Of a DNA stretch of 64,000 nt, positions 35,207-46,956 are shown one piece after another. Source of the stretch: Pocillopora verrucosa. Lineage: Eukaryota; Cnidaria; Anthozoa; Scleractinia; Pocilloporidae. The stretch covers positions 11,578,914 through 11,642,913 of the forward strand of contig NC_089321.1 of the NCBI RefSeq assembly GCF_036669915.1, read 5' to 3'. Every line of letters starts with the position of its first letter. Position 1 is the first letter of the stretch. Below the pieces are notes generated by a model. It had not been told where the DNA came from. It ran no database searches and saw only the letters and a list, made by a program, of their open reading frames with translations. The translations under genes and the position numbers were made by a program.

Positions 35207-38200
35207 ATGGCTCAAATGGCTCCCGCTCTGACCGAGGCAACCGCATCTCCGGAGTCCTCGAGAAAGAATTCAGTGGATCGTCACTGTTCTTCAACTTTAC
35301 AAGGGGAACTTAAGCAAGAAACTTCGGGTCTAGGGTTGGACTTAAAGTTGGTTTCCCAGAACGGACTTGTACGATTGATAAGTGACAATAACATTGCAGA
35401 CATTTCAAATACTATCAAGCCTTCGGAGCAGAACACACCCATAGTTTCACGACTCAACGGAGATTTTAAAGGGAAAAGTGAGATGCCAAACGGACACTGT
35501 GATGATAAACTGGAAAAGAGTGCCACTGATATGTCGAGCTACTCCGCTGCCACAGAAGAAAAGCGAAATTCTTCCCTTGATCTTTCGCGTACATGTGCTT
35601 CAACGGCGAAGACTTCGGCTGGTACATGCAATACTGTTAGTGAAGATGAAGAACGGAATCGAGTTTCGCAGCACCCGGTAGCTAACTTAGATTGTGGAAA
35701 GGCTATCATTTCTCAAAGAACCGCACAGACGTTTCGACGTCAAGGAAAGCTGGACGGCCGGGCGAAAAGAATCGAAACGCGCCTTCGTAAACTACAAGCG
35801 CGGCAACTGAGAGACCATGTGCTTCAACAATTGGAAAATTTGGCAGAGAAGCGTGGTGAGTCGTGCGATTCTTCCATCGGTAATCTCGAACCAACACGGA
35901 ATTCAGGAGTCAGTGCTATCCCCGAAAGTAAAAGTGCGTCAAATGTTTGTACGGAATTAAAAGCAGATCGCGCTGGCGTAAAGTCGACAGTGCCTGGAAA
36001 TCTTGCCACCCGGGCTAAACATAACAGCGGAACGACTGTGGATAACGTAGTGAAAGAGCTGGAGCGCATTTCTGCTGAATCATTTAACGCCGGGGAAGGG
36101 AATATCCTGACTGATTTGAAACAGCAAGCGGATGCCGTGAATTCGTTGGAAAATTGGAGTTCGCAAATCGAATTTTTGGAAAGCATTCATGATTCCGATG
36201 TGACAGAAGGAAGTTCGGACGAAGAAAGCGACGAGGAAGGTGAATTGAGGAAAACGAAATTACGTAGTGAACGGTGAGTTAAAATTTACTATGTTGCCAA
36301 AAGTTAGAGGCTGTTTAGAAACGAAATATATCTATATTTCTTCGCATCTTGCTGATTAGCGGGGGAATAGCGTGGGAGAGAAATAATCTCTGCCTCGAAA
36401 TCCGCGATTAAACTTTTCCGATCCATTGAATACTGGCACTTCATGGGTGTCTGCCATTTCGGAGTTTTATTCAGATCATATTCAATTTTTACGCCAAGTT
36501 AGGACTTTCCTTTTCTAAACGAAAATTATGTACGAATTAAATGTGTGCGATGAGAGTGAGTAGAGTTTAAATTTCCCTCGCGGACAATTTTTTACTACTA
36601 AACTAGCGCAATGGTGAAAGCGGGAAATCTCGTCAAGTTTCGATTCGTTCCCGTTTTTATCGAAAATGTAAAAGAAATACCACCACAACCTTAGCCATTC
36701 AAATTGAGAGCAATCGCTAGTCAGCGAAACAACGATTTTCCAATTTTAGTCGTGTGGAATTTGGTTTACACCGGCTTGTGGGGCTATCGTTTCTTGTCTC
36801 ATTTCCCTGACGTTACAATTCGATCTTACCGATTGCATCTCTACCACAGCGTTCAAAACCTTTCGATGACAAGTGTTATGCCATATTTCGAAAACGGTAT
36901 TAATAACTTCATGTGAAATTGTGCTTACAGTTGATTGTGTAGATCTCACTTCAGGTTTGTATCTTGTTTATTTTCCATTTTTTCTGTCCTGTGCGGATAA
37001 ATGTGCATACATGTTGTTGATGGTTGAAAAGGAAATTTTAATTTTTAAGAATGTAGTTTTCCTAAACCCATTTTCATTTAAGATGACTCACAAATCTGCA
37101 CTTTTCAGTGTTAAGTGGTTTTCGTTTAATGTTTTAGGAAGAGTTTGCTAACTTTTTCTCAGCTAAAAGATGAAAATTTATGTCTTCTAGTTTGTACTCG
37201 TTGTGAATGAATTATTTCCACTGGGGCTTCTTTTCTTTGTGCCTAGTAAATATTTGAAATCATGGTCCATATGACAGAAAAAATAAATAATTTATTTTTC
37301 GTCTTTTGAATGAAAGGCAAGCGTCATCATGGTGTAACCTGGTACAAGACTGTTAAATTGAAATCTCCCTGTACATAGGTGTGAAACTGTAGAATTGCTT
37401 GGATTTTAGTTACTGAGTTGTACTCAACATTTTAAGCCAGTTGGTTGAAAATTTTTCTCTTGATAAATTTAAAAATTTTTGTTTGCTAGAGCACTTATCA
37501 CTTAGGTTGGCATGTGAAGTTGGTAGGGGAAAAATTGGAATTCAAATTTTATAATAAAGATTCTTCAATTTGATACAATCCTGGAATGAATATTATACAG
37601 TCCACACATATCTATGTTCTTGTAACTTCCTTTCATCATGATCTGCTTTTTCAATTGTTTTCTGTACTTTCCATGGACTCTGGGCAACCTTTTAGTGAAA
37701 TGTGGCCTGCTTGCATCAAGTCAAATAATTTACCACTCTTGTTATGCTCATTGAAACTGTAAGTGGGTGTGAATGCAGAAGTTGAAGGCTACTTTTGCTA
37801 TTGAACAACTACACTTAACTTTGATAGAAGCTTACACAAGAAGAGATAGGACTGTTTGTAATTTATGCTATTTTTCAAGCTACATTGCCTATAGGTACAA
37901 TAATTTAATTGTGTAATCTGATTAGAATTGATGTTTACTTGATTAAAGTATGGGTGCATCTTTTATGATGATGGACTTCATGGAAATGTTTCTATGTATT
38001 TTTCTGTAAATGTGTGTATCTTGCATTGAAGATCAATGTCAAGGAAGGCAATTAAAAAAGCATCACTTGTGTATGAGAGCTATGTAGTGGTTAACCTCCT
38101 TACTAGCCTTTTAATTGTTTCACTCAGTTGAAGGGCTCCTTGTTAAAAAGTGTCAAGTGACTGCTGATCAATTTTGAGATCCTTCTTTCAAATTGTCTGG

Positions 38201-41200
38201 TATTTCTTGTGAAGTAAAGGGAGAAGTAAATGCACCACCTAAAACCATTTTGGGCTTTATCCTGATTATCCCTTTGAATTACATGCGTCTCTCAGTTTGA
38301 TGTTGTTGTTGTTTTTTTAATTAAATTGCATTTTCCCAAACAGGGCCAAACTTCTAAGGAGGCAGTATCATGTGGAAGAAGGAATTATTGCCTCTCACTG
38401 GTCTTGGCTTCAGTCGCAGATTATAAATGTTGAAAGGCAGATCAGGCGCTATGATGATCTATACAAAGGAGGAAGATTAAGAAAAGGCAGGTTAAACTTC
38501 AAGCTTGCACCACAAATGCAAACATAGCAAGAGGAAGTAATGATGTTGATGGAAATGGTATCATTAAGGGCATTAAAAACAGTGCTGTTTCTGTTTCTTT
38601 GGAGGTAGCAAAGTCTAAGCAGTATGTGGATCATGGTAAAGATTCACCCAAAGATCCAGAGAATCATGTACTGAATGGAGTAAAGCGACACCTTCTTGAT
38701 ACTTCACTACTGAATGAGGAGGATGTCCCAATGAAGCGCTATAGGGCAGTCTTTGCAACAAATGACTCTACTGACAATAAAGGGTGTGGGTCTTTTTCGT
38801 CTGCTTCAAATGATGTTTTCCACAATGTGCAAGGACTAGAGGAGTGTATCCTGTCAGGAAACGGCGCTTAGTGCATTTATCCGCACATCCGGCAAAAGCC
38901 CAAACCTCATTCATTGCTCTGTGGCTGTGTAACTCCTACAACACCATGTTTGATGTGCTCAAACTCTTCACGAACATTACCCGTGGTCAGCTTCAGCCAG
39001 ACAACACCTGAGAGGGTTGCTTCCTTGGATGGTTCATTTCACCCAGTCCTCTCCTTCTGTACAGGTAAATAGCTTAGTATGTAGTCCCAAAGAGATTGTT
39101 ACATTTATTTTTCTTGATCAAAGTTGATCAAGTAAACTTTTGTGAGATTTTTATTATCAACTGAAACTAAATCAAGACAAAGCTTTCAGCTGCTTCAGTT
39201 GTTTACTACTTAACGAATGTGTATGTGTTTAAGGCCAAAAATCATCATAATAAGCTTGTGTGTTTTTGGAAACAATGTTCTATTGAGATATGTGCAGCAG
39301 GTAAGCAAGTTATGTCTATGTCTGGTCAATAAAGATGGTGAGTCCCCCTCAGAGGAAACCCAATTAATAATTTTTACCCCCATGTTATAAATATAAACTT
39401 CCACACAGGTTTCTTTGTAGTCATTTTACATTAAGCTCGCAAGAATTTCACTGTAAATCAAACAATATCTTCAAGTGGATGTGAGTTTTTCCTCACCACC
39501 TTTCCAGTAACACTGTATACATTGACATTGGAAGGAGAAATTCCTTTTTGTCAAAGTACTTTAAACAGAGTGCTTAAAACAAAATCATTCTTTGTTTTAA
39601 GTAGATATACCTCTTCAGCTACACTTTGGAGCATTACTGCAGCGGGGTGGCTTTGAAAAAGAGGACCAAACCACAAGTATTACGCAGTACATCCCAGATT
39701 GTTGAGAAAAAGTAAGTATTTGTATCCGTAACACCTTTTGTGCGTGCATGGCAAATAATTCAACTGCCTCAGGTTCCTTTTTTATATGGGCCATTTAATT
39801 GTGCCCACTTTTTATATTCAGTAGAATGGCCTCCAGAAGAAGTTCTAGAACTTAGCATCACAATTGCATTTATCAAAGCAGATGTATCTGTTTGTTGTAG
39901 CATTACTGCTAGTCATTTAATATATGGCAGAGAAATTAAGCGTTAAATCTGCTGGCTAGTAATTATCTACAAAAATCTTAAGCTCACTTGATGAAAATAG
40001 TGTTTTAACAGTGACCTGTTTTTACCCAAATATTTTTTGGAATTTGAACTGTTTTTCAATGAAAAAGGTCTTGTGAACTTAACAGGGAGAATTTAAATTT
40101 TTGTGGCACTCTAGTGATGCAGAACCTGCCATTCTAGTTAAGCACCAAATAAGACTTTGTCATCACTAAAAATAGCAAAATATTTTCATCATGGTTGTGT
40201 TGTCAGCTGGCATAACATTTGTTCAGTTTGAATCCATTGTGTGGTCATAACTTTTACAAAAGCGGCAAATTCTATTTAACAAACTCCAAAAATAAATTTT
40301 AAGTGTGATATTAGGCAATCAACCAGAGCATTGAATTCTTATGCAGTTGTGTTTAAGACATGTTGTCATGATGATTTGAATAATCTTTTTTTAAATGCAA
40401 ATTTTAACAGTATTTTGTGCAAATGATGTCACGGTATGACATCATCTACTTTTTTTCAAGGGAATCTGTTCAGGATTTAAACTAGTTAAGGAACAAGCAG
40501 ATTTGGGATGAAGTTCTTTCAAGTGTTACTTGGCTGTAGCTTTGCAAATTTTGTTATGCATTTTTCTGTAACCTATACCTTGTGTGATTTTTTTTATTTT
40601 CAGGAAAGCACCTGTAGTACCCAAACAGGAAAGAGGCATGGACAGATGGCCAAGGGCACTGCATCATCTCTTCTGTCCTCTACTAGTAAGTTATTTTAAC
40701 TCACTGATCTGTTGTCATTTCAAATGAACCCATAGTCATAAGAGAATAGTCAGTCACAAAATGAATCCTCCTGCGCCCAGTGGAAGGAACAATAAAGGAT
40801 GTGGAACTGGAAAACTACGTTTGTCCTAGTTTAGTGGAAGTATCATTAAATTATATTTCTCACAAACTCTCATCTCTTGGATCAGTAAAACAAAAACCCC
40901 TTTTCAATTTCAGTGATTTTGGCACTTCTTTGCTGCTTTATAACATGACAAATTTACCAAACAATACTATAAAAAAAAAGTATACCAGTTGAAGATAAAC
41001 AGTCTCTTAAATGATGCAATAGAGTTGCATCTCAAGAACTTACAGATTCGTTGCATTTCATTCAATCCAGTGTGAAGAACCTCGCACGACTTCTGCTAAA
41101 TTAATATGAAATTGTAATTTGTTGTTAACTAAAAGCTTTTTTCGATCAAGCCATTTTTCTTTGCTAGAAAGTTTTAGATCCCAGGACCTAAATTAATTTG

Positions 41201-42852
41201 CATTAATATATTTTGTTCAGTCTGATAACTTAATGCTGATGGTATTACTGTACATATTATATGTGAGCCTCACTAGTAATTCTCCTCAATTTCTATCCTA
41301 CAATTGCTTTTGTTAGGATTGGAGAATTGGTACTGACATCAATTTATTAATCCTCGTTAATATTTTTTCTTTATTCTCATCACTTGTCTGCTTGATATTT
41401 CATGATATTGTAAGGTAGATAAATTTTTTGGATCACTCATAAGAGTTAAAGGATCAAACGAACCTGCCATAGAATGGTTAGCCAAAACATGGTGGCAACA
41501 TTAATTCTATCCTAATTTCATGAAACAGAGTTTGTATTTTTGAGAATCAGACTTTCGTTTGTGCTTTGAAATGAAATTTTCTTGATTCATATGAGGGGGT
41601 CTTTGGTGCTTTTGGAGTATGGACTTGGATAGTATCTTTCAACTATACAATTATGAGAAGATAACATTTAAACACAGTAGGAGTCAAAAAAATGTGTTGT
41701 GTGTTTTTAAAATTTTAATTTTGTTATCTCAGAATTGCACAATCAGAAGTATGAGAGGAAGAGAGGCTACTCTGTTTCCACACCAAAGAGTGTGCGTTCA
41801 CGAGCTTCTGAGAGTTAGGAATCAGTTCAGGCTGAAGGTTGCCCAGAAAGAGGAAAGATAAGCGAGCTGCTGCAATCCCAGTGCTGGTAAGAAATTGTTG
41901 AGGCGAAGGAAGTAGATTTTAAGATAGCAGCGACCTAGTTTACAACTTTTAGGCCATACCATTTTTTCATGCATTTTAGCTCATGTTGAAAAAAAAACAC
42001 GAGAGTTCCATCTGGGATTTTCCTTTGACTTTCCCCATCAGTGACAAAGGACAGAAATTTCTCCTTTCCAAAATCAGTATAATATCTAGCAGACAAGTAA
42101 CAAAGGAACATATGCAATTAGGGGATTATTATTGATTCCAAATACTAATTCTCTTAACTAACATCATAAGAACTGTAAGGCAAAGGAGTCTTGGGAGTTA
42201 TGTAGTAAACAGTTGGGTTTATTACCTCCAACAGCTGACCCCAAGTTGCCAGAAACGTGCAAGGAGCTTGTCCATTCCCACTGTGGTGTCCTCATCCTTC
42301 CACCCCGACTTTCCACTCCCAGCACCTACCCCTAAACCTCACTCAGTCTATGCCCACCAGCCAGCCTCAGCTCCTTGTTAAAGAAGAAGAAAGGTAGCAA
42401 TTGCGTTTGATATTAACAACAGTGTTATCCATACTCCATGGCCCTCTGCGACAAGAGTGGAAAAGCAAAAGTTCAGTACAAAGGCAATCCCAACTCCTAG
42501 CTGGCGTGTAAATGATGTGATATCTGAAGGTGCACGAGCTGAAAATGGAGGTAACTTCCACTGATTATAATAAGATAAGCTTTCGATAAAAAAGAATTCA
42601 TTCTTTGTGGGGTGGCAGCTGGGGGAGGTAGATGACAATTCACTTCTGACGGGGGTGGATTTTAAGGTCATGGCATGATAAAGTTTTAGCATTATGTATG
42701 TTTATCTTGAAACAGTGCTTCTTGCAGATTTGTTTGAGTTTTTTTCTTTTCAACAATTCACTACCATCTCTTCAGAAGAAGTGTTAAAATATTGTAACAA
42801 GCTTACAAAGAGTTGAGCCTGCAATCCCTTTGAACAGTGTGGTGTTTTCTCT

Positions 42853-42893
<41 letters not shown>

Positions 42894-43770
42894 GTTTAAT
42901 CATTCTACGTGATGTAGCTTTTTAGAAACTGTAGGTTACAATTGATAACTTCTTATAGAATTGGGATGTTTTAGAATGTTCATATTGATCTTTAAGCAGA
43001 TTACTTCTTTTCCACAGGTGGATCATGATCAGACTGAAAAGGAGGAACCAGAAGATACAACAGATGATGTGTATATCTCAAGACATCGTCTCTGTGAGGA
43101 GCAAGAACGTAAACGGTTTCTGGGACTGATCAAAAAGAAAAGGAAGCGCACCTCAAGGCAAAGCAGTGAAATCAGCTTTTCAGATCCACAATCCCCTCTA
43201 GGGTACCCAGACAGCCAGGGAGGAACCCCTCCCGGGACACCTATATGCAGCACGCCATTACCGACAGTGACTGGAAACTCTCTTCCACATTCAAACTCTT
43301 TTCCTGCCGCGATACCCTACCCTCCTGCATCGTCTTTGTCCCCATCTGCAACTACCACAACCACGCCTACACTGGTATCATCCATGGAGAAATTCCATCG
43401 CTCTTTCTCGGACTCTAAGCTTCCGCATCGAAGGTCTTCTTCGACCGAAAGGTCTGAAAAATCTTTGAATGAGGAAGATGTTTGGCCACCTGTGCCCCCA
43501 TGGCCGGATAGAACGTTTCCGTTGTCCGAATCGGATTTCTCTTCGCTCAAACTGCCCACACCACTTCCGACACCTGCATCTTCTGTACCTGCGTCTCCTT
43601 CGGCCTCATCACCCGGTAGCCCGATGTGCTCTCCATTAGCAAGCCCAGCTTCTGACGCAAGTAGCGAGAAGAACGAATGGACAGTCAAGCTTGTTACAGA
43701 TCAGGGGTCGAGTAGCGACACTGGCGGAGCACCTCGAAAAGGAATTGTTTTAAAACTAGCAAAAAGATAA
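35207..43770 (+). CDS. KANSL1: KAT8 regulatory NSL complex subunit 1, with frame-broken middle exons
   Basis: Exons read as 35207-36273, 38344-39064, 39602-39711, 40604-40685, 41733-41886, 42235-42507 and 43018-43770. KANSL1 is the scaffold of the nuclear NSL histone acetyltransferase complex (KAT8/MOF). Exon 1 (355 codons) is intact, low-complexity and acidic at its end. Exon 2 begins with the coiled coil SHWSWLQSQIINVERQIRRY. Further on, RKRRLV, LCGC and FHPVLSF match the central region of animal KANSL1. Exons 6-7 hold the PEHE domain that binds KAT8: FDINN, ATRVEK, PTPSWR, then EPEDTTDD and RHRLCEEQERKRF. The end has PPWPDRTFPL. Exon 2 changes frame at about 38460-38490, 38840 and 38925; exons 3, 4 and 5 also need frame changes, exon 5 has an in-frame TAG and exon 6 a TAA. 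Exon 7 is open. Poly(A) signal at 44289. Confidence 0.85.
38344..39064 (+). other. KANSL1: KANSL1 exon 2 with three apparent frameshifts
   Basis: Four reading frames each carry recognisable KANSL1 sequence in the right order: the coiled coil up to about 38460; NIARGSNDVDGN through VQGLEECI; YPVRKRRLVHLSAHP; and LCGCVTPTTP through FHPVLSFCT before the donor at 39065. No introns that would reconcile these frames are visible. Either the consensus has small indels here or the gene copy is damaged. Confidence 0.7.
41261..41455. mobile_element. Degraded MITE copy in KANSL1 intron 4, reverse orientation
   Basis: Contains CTAGTAATTCTCCTCAATTT, TTATTCTCATCACTTGTCTG and GATATTGTAAGGTAGATAAA, the reverse-complement interior of the common subfamily, ending ATAAGAGTTAAAGGATC. 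Terminal CCC/GGG motifs are eroded. Confidence 0.65.
41995..42195. mobile_element. Degraded MITE copy in KANSL1 intron 5
   Basis: AGAAATTTCTCCTTTCCAAA, ATCTAGCAGACAAGTAACAA and GATTATTATTGATTCCAAAT match the interior of the common subfamily in forward orientation. Both ends are eroded. Confidence 0.6.
42857..42889 (+). repeat. (TC)n microsatellite
   Basis: An uninterrupted run of TC/CT dinucleotides in KANSL1 intron 6, about 130 bp before the last exon. Confidence 0.9.
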
Positions 43771-45373
43771 TAGAATAAAGAAATCGTAGAAGTGGATTTT
43801 AAGAGTAAAAAGAGCTTTTCCAGGCAGTTAGCTTCCTTAGATGTCAAGAAAGGGCTTTGGTTAAAAAAAATGTATATATTTTTGGTTGGGAATACGGTTT
43901 GAAGTGCTGGTTGTGTGAAACGGAGAGCCAACTCCTGAAAAGAAAGTTGCGAAAGAAAGTAAAGAGATTCTTAGAGCAAGCGTGTTATCGTAGGCGCAGT
44001 AAGGTTTTGTTGGTTCCCCTTTAGTTGCTCTTTCTTGATTAAGGTGTAGTTTGTTGTCTGTTGCTCCCGGATGGGTGTGTTTAAAGTTCAAACCTCGATT
44101 TTTGACACTATAACAGTCTAAGAGTGATTGAAGAATCGAAAACAGGGGAGAAAAGTAAAGAAAAAAAGAAAAACGAAAAAAGGCAAAGTGGGTATAATGC
44201 ATGTACCTTATACGCAAGCATTCTTTCGTCAAGAGAGAATTTTTCTTCTCACAAGTCACGTTTGTATATAGCCTACATATTGCGCTCAAATAAAACACTT
44301 GTATTTTATGAGTTTTAAAACACTGTGTATATTAATAACATTGCCATAGATTTGTAGAGGTTTGGTTACAACAGAAATAACAACTTTGTGAATAAATTGA
44401 TTTATATTATGGGCTTGGTTTGTTTTAGTACTGGCTGCGGCGTTGAATCAACTTGCTTGTGCATGTATTGCTAGTCAATTAGAATAAGATTTGATCGTCA
44501 CTGTTCTAATTAGCATTTTTACACCAGAAAAGTAGCTTTGGTTAAAATAGGCTAGTTTATGTCTGAAATGGTCGAAGATGGGAAAGATTCTGACGGATTG
44601 CAAACTTTAAACTGAGAAATGGAGTTAGGTTGAGTTTCTATTATTTGAAAACGGATCTTATCTCTTTGAGACACCATGAAGAGGCCACGCAACAGGTAAG
44701 CTGTTATTTTCGAGTCCGCCGAGCATATGTAATCCACTTTATTTGTCTCGCTTTAATATATCACACTCTCTCTGCCCTTTACTATCGTGGTAGTGTTGCA
44801 TAATCTCAAACAAGTTGCTGTAATTGTAGCCCTTGGATAAGGCTAAAACTTATCGCAAAGTTAAGAATTGATCTCTTGACTCATCCGAGAAACAACAGAT
44901 CGTCTTGACAGACTTATTATCTTGCAACGATTGATTGACTTCGAAACATAACGCAATTATGGTTTTGTTAGACGAATGATGTTGGGGTCGATATTGAACG
45001 GGTTATTAAACGCTTCAAAGTCTTGCCTATCACCTGATGAACACGTGAGCGGTATAATAAAGAAGCTGGAGAGCGCTTTGATTTCTGCTGCCTACGGGTG
45101 GTCAAATTCAAGCAGTACAGGGTCCATAATTTCCGTGATTTGTTAAACAGAACTTTGATCCATGAACCCTATTTTGGCGGGTTTTCGCAAAACTTTGAGC
45201 CCGATAGAATTAAATACTAGTAACTATGTTGCAAATTAGTATTTTCCAAAATTGGAAAAACCACTTAATCTTGTGTTCTCGTAGTCCACCTCAGAATAAT
45301 ACACGTGTACAACTCGTGAGAGATTTCCATCGTGATATCCCTAGTTCTCCTCTTTGCAGGTTACCATTGTTTT

Positions 45374-45584
45374 TTAACCCTTTAACTCTCAAGATCTGAT
45401 TGTTAATTCTCCTCTGTAGCTGCTACACATTTCCTTTCAATTAGTAATGAGAACTTGGTGCTAGGTCAAGATAGTGGCTTCTACCTGAAAAGTTTGAATA
45501 TTCTCATTACCTGTTTGCTGGATAATGTATGGATCTTATAGGGAGAAATTTCATGTCGATCACTTCTGGGAGTTCAAGGGTTAA
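45374..45584. mobile_element. TTAA-flanked MITE copy
   Basis: Bounded by TTAACCCTTTAACTCTC and GGGAGTTCAAGGGTTAA. The interior (AATTAGTAATGAGAACTTGG, CTACCTGAAAAGTTTGAATA) is the reverse complement of that in 50093-50303 and 25559-25770. Confidence 0.8.
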
Positions 45585-46290
45585 CGATGAACCGTAAGAA
45601 AAATCGAGCTGTAAACGAGTGCGTCTGTGTGTGTTTTTACTCATTAACTTAATCTTCCCTCTTTCCATTATTTTGAATTTCGAGCGGAAAACTTTTGGTC
45701 CAAAAGTTTTTCGAACATTTTTCGCACTTTGAACATTTAATCTAGAGAGGTGGCAAATGTAGGAATGTCTACATAGCTGTATCAAAGTTTATTTTCACTG
45801 TGTACATGAAAAGATATCAACTTCAAACTTCAGAGGTTACTTATGTAACATTTGGCATTGTTCAATTCTGTGTGCGGTCAAGTTTAACTGCATGCACTAT
45901 CAAAGTCTAATTTGACGCTTCAGAAGTGTCCCAAATTTGAAAAAAAAGTGTGCCTTGAAAAGACTGATCCTGATAATTCAAAATTCTTCCGTTTGGAGAT
46001 CATAGAGAGATCAAAAGCCACACAAAAATTAGGACAATTAAAAGCGTTTTGCACTCATTTATGGTGGAGGAAAAAAATTAAATCACCAACTAACCAGAGC
46101 TTGTCATGAAATTAAATGAGGTTTTCTACTGATTTTTAGAATTACCAGTATCGTGTTATCATCGCTTTTTTACTTGTGACTGTAATCACTTAAGTGTAAT
46201 CGTCTTAGATCTTATTCTTCGCTTTCAACACGCGACAATTAGCATAATACCTTATGGTTTACAAATCAAGCTGTTTGAAGGTAGTTTGCC

Positions 46291-46508
46291 TTAACCCTTT
46301 CACTCTTATGAGTGACCAAGACAGAATTTCTCCTTACAATATCTACACAATATCAAGAAGGTAAGTGATGAGAATAAAGAAAAATATCAATTTGGGGATT
46401 ATTAATTGATCCAGGACGAAACACGTTCTTCAAACTAACAACACAAAAATAATATAACCTACTCCCCACAAGGAGAGTTACTAATGAGATCTGGGAGCGA
46501 AAAGGTTA
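46291..46508. mobile_element. TTAA-flanked MITE copy, common subfamily
   Basis: Starts TTAACCCTTTCACTCTTATG and ends GAGATCTGGGAGCGAAAAGG. The interior matches 28057-28275 closely. Confidence 0.8.
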
Positions 46509-46956
46509 GGTTTGGGGAATTGAAAATAAGCACGGAAACGGGTAGAAGTCTTTATATTCATCACGATTCAGACTTTCTCGTTAACAGGTTGGTTGTTTCG
46601 ATTAACGCAGAATTAGTGTGATGAGCTTTAATGATCAACCGCGCGCAGAGAAAGAGAGTTGCGAACAGGTGTGATCACCGATAACCTCACATGTGCTATC
46701 GCCGCAAAAATTTACTCAAGGCTAATAATCGCTAAAAGGACACGTTATCTTTAGGCAGAAAACAATGAAATTTCTAGGAACGTAGAATGATTTTATTCGC
46801 TTTCAAAGGCAAACAACGTGCGTTTATTTTAGTGGTTGGATCGCTTACACCTTACGCGGTTAGAAAGTAAACACAGCTGTGAACTGAACTTTCTCCGTTA
46901 CTAAAAGAGCAAGAAAGTGATAGAGAGTCGTTTAGCTCAGATTCACTAACTACACA

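Larger units (their letters stand above)
43771..46956. other. Spacer between KANSL1 and the SDR gene
   Basis: Starts with the KANSL1 3' untranslated region (AATAAA at 44289). Two MITE copies follow, at 45374-45584 and 46291-46508. No further exon recognised. The last few hundred bases are presumably the promoter of the SDR gene; no TATA box was found. Confidence 0.5.
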
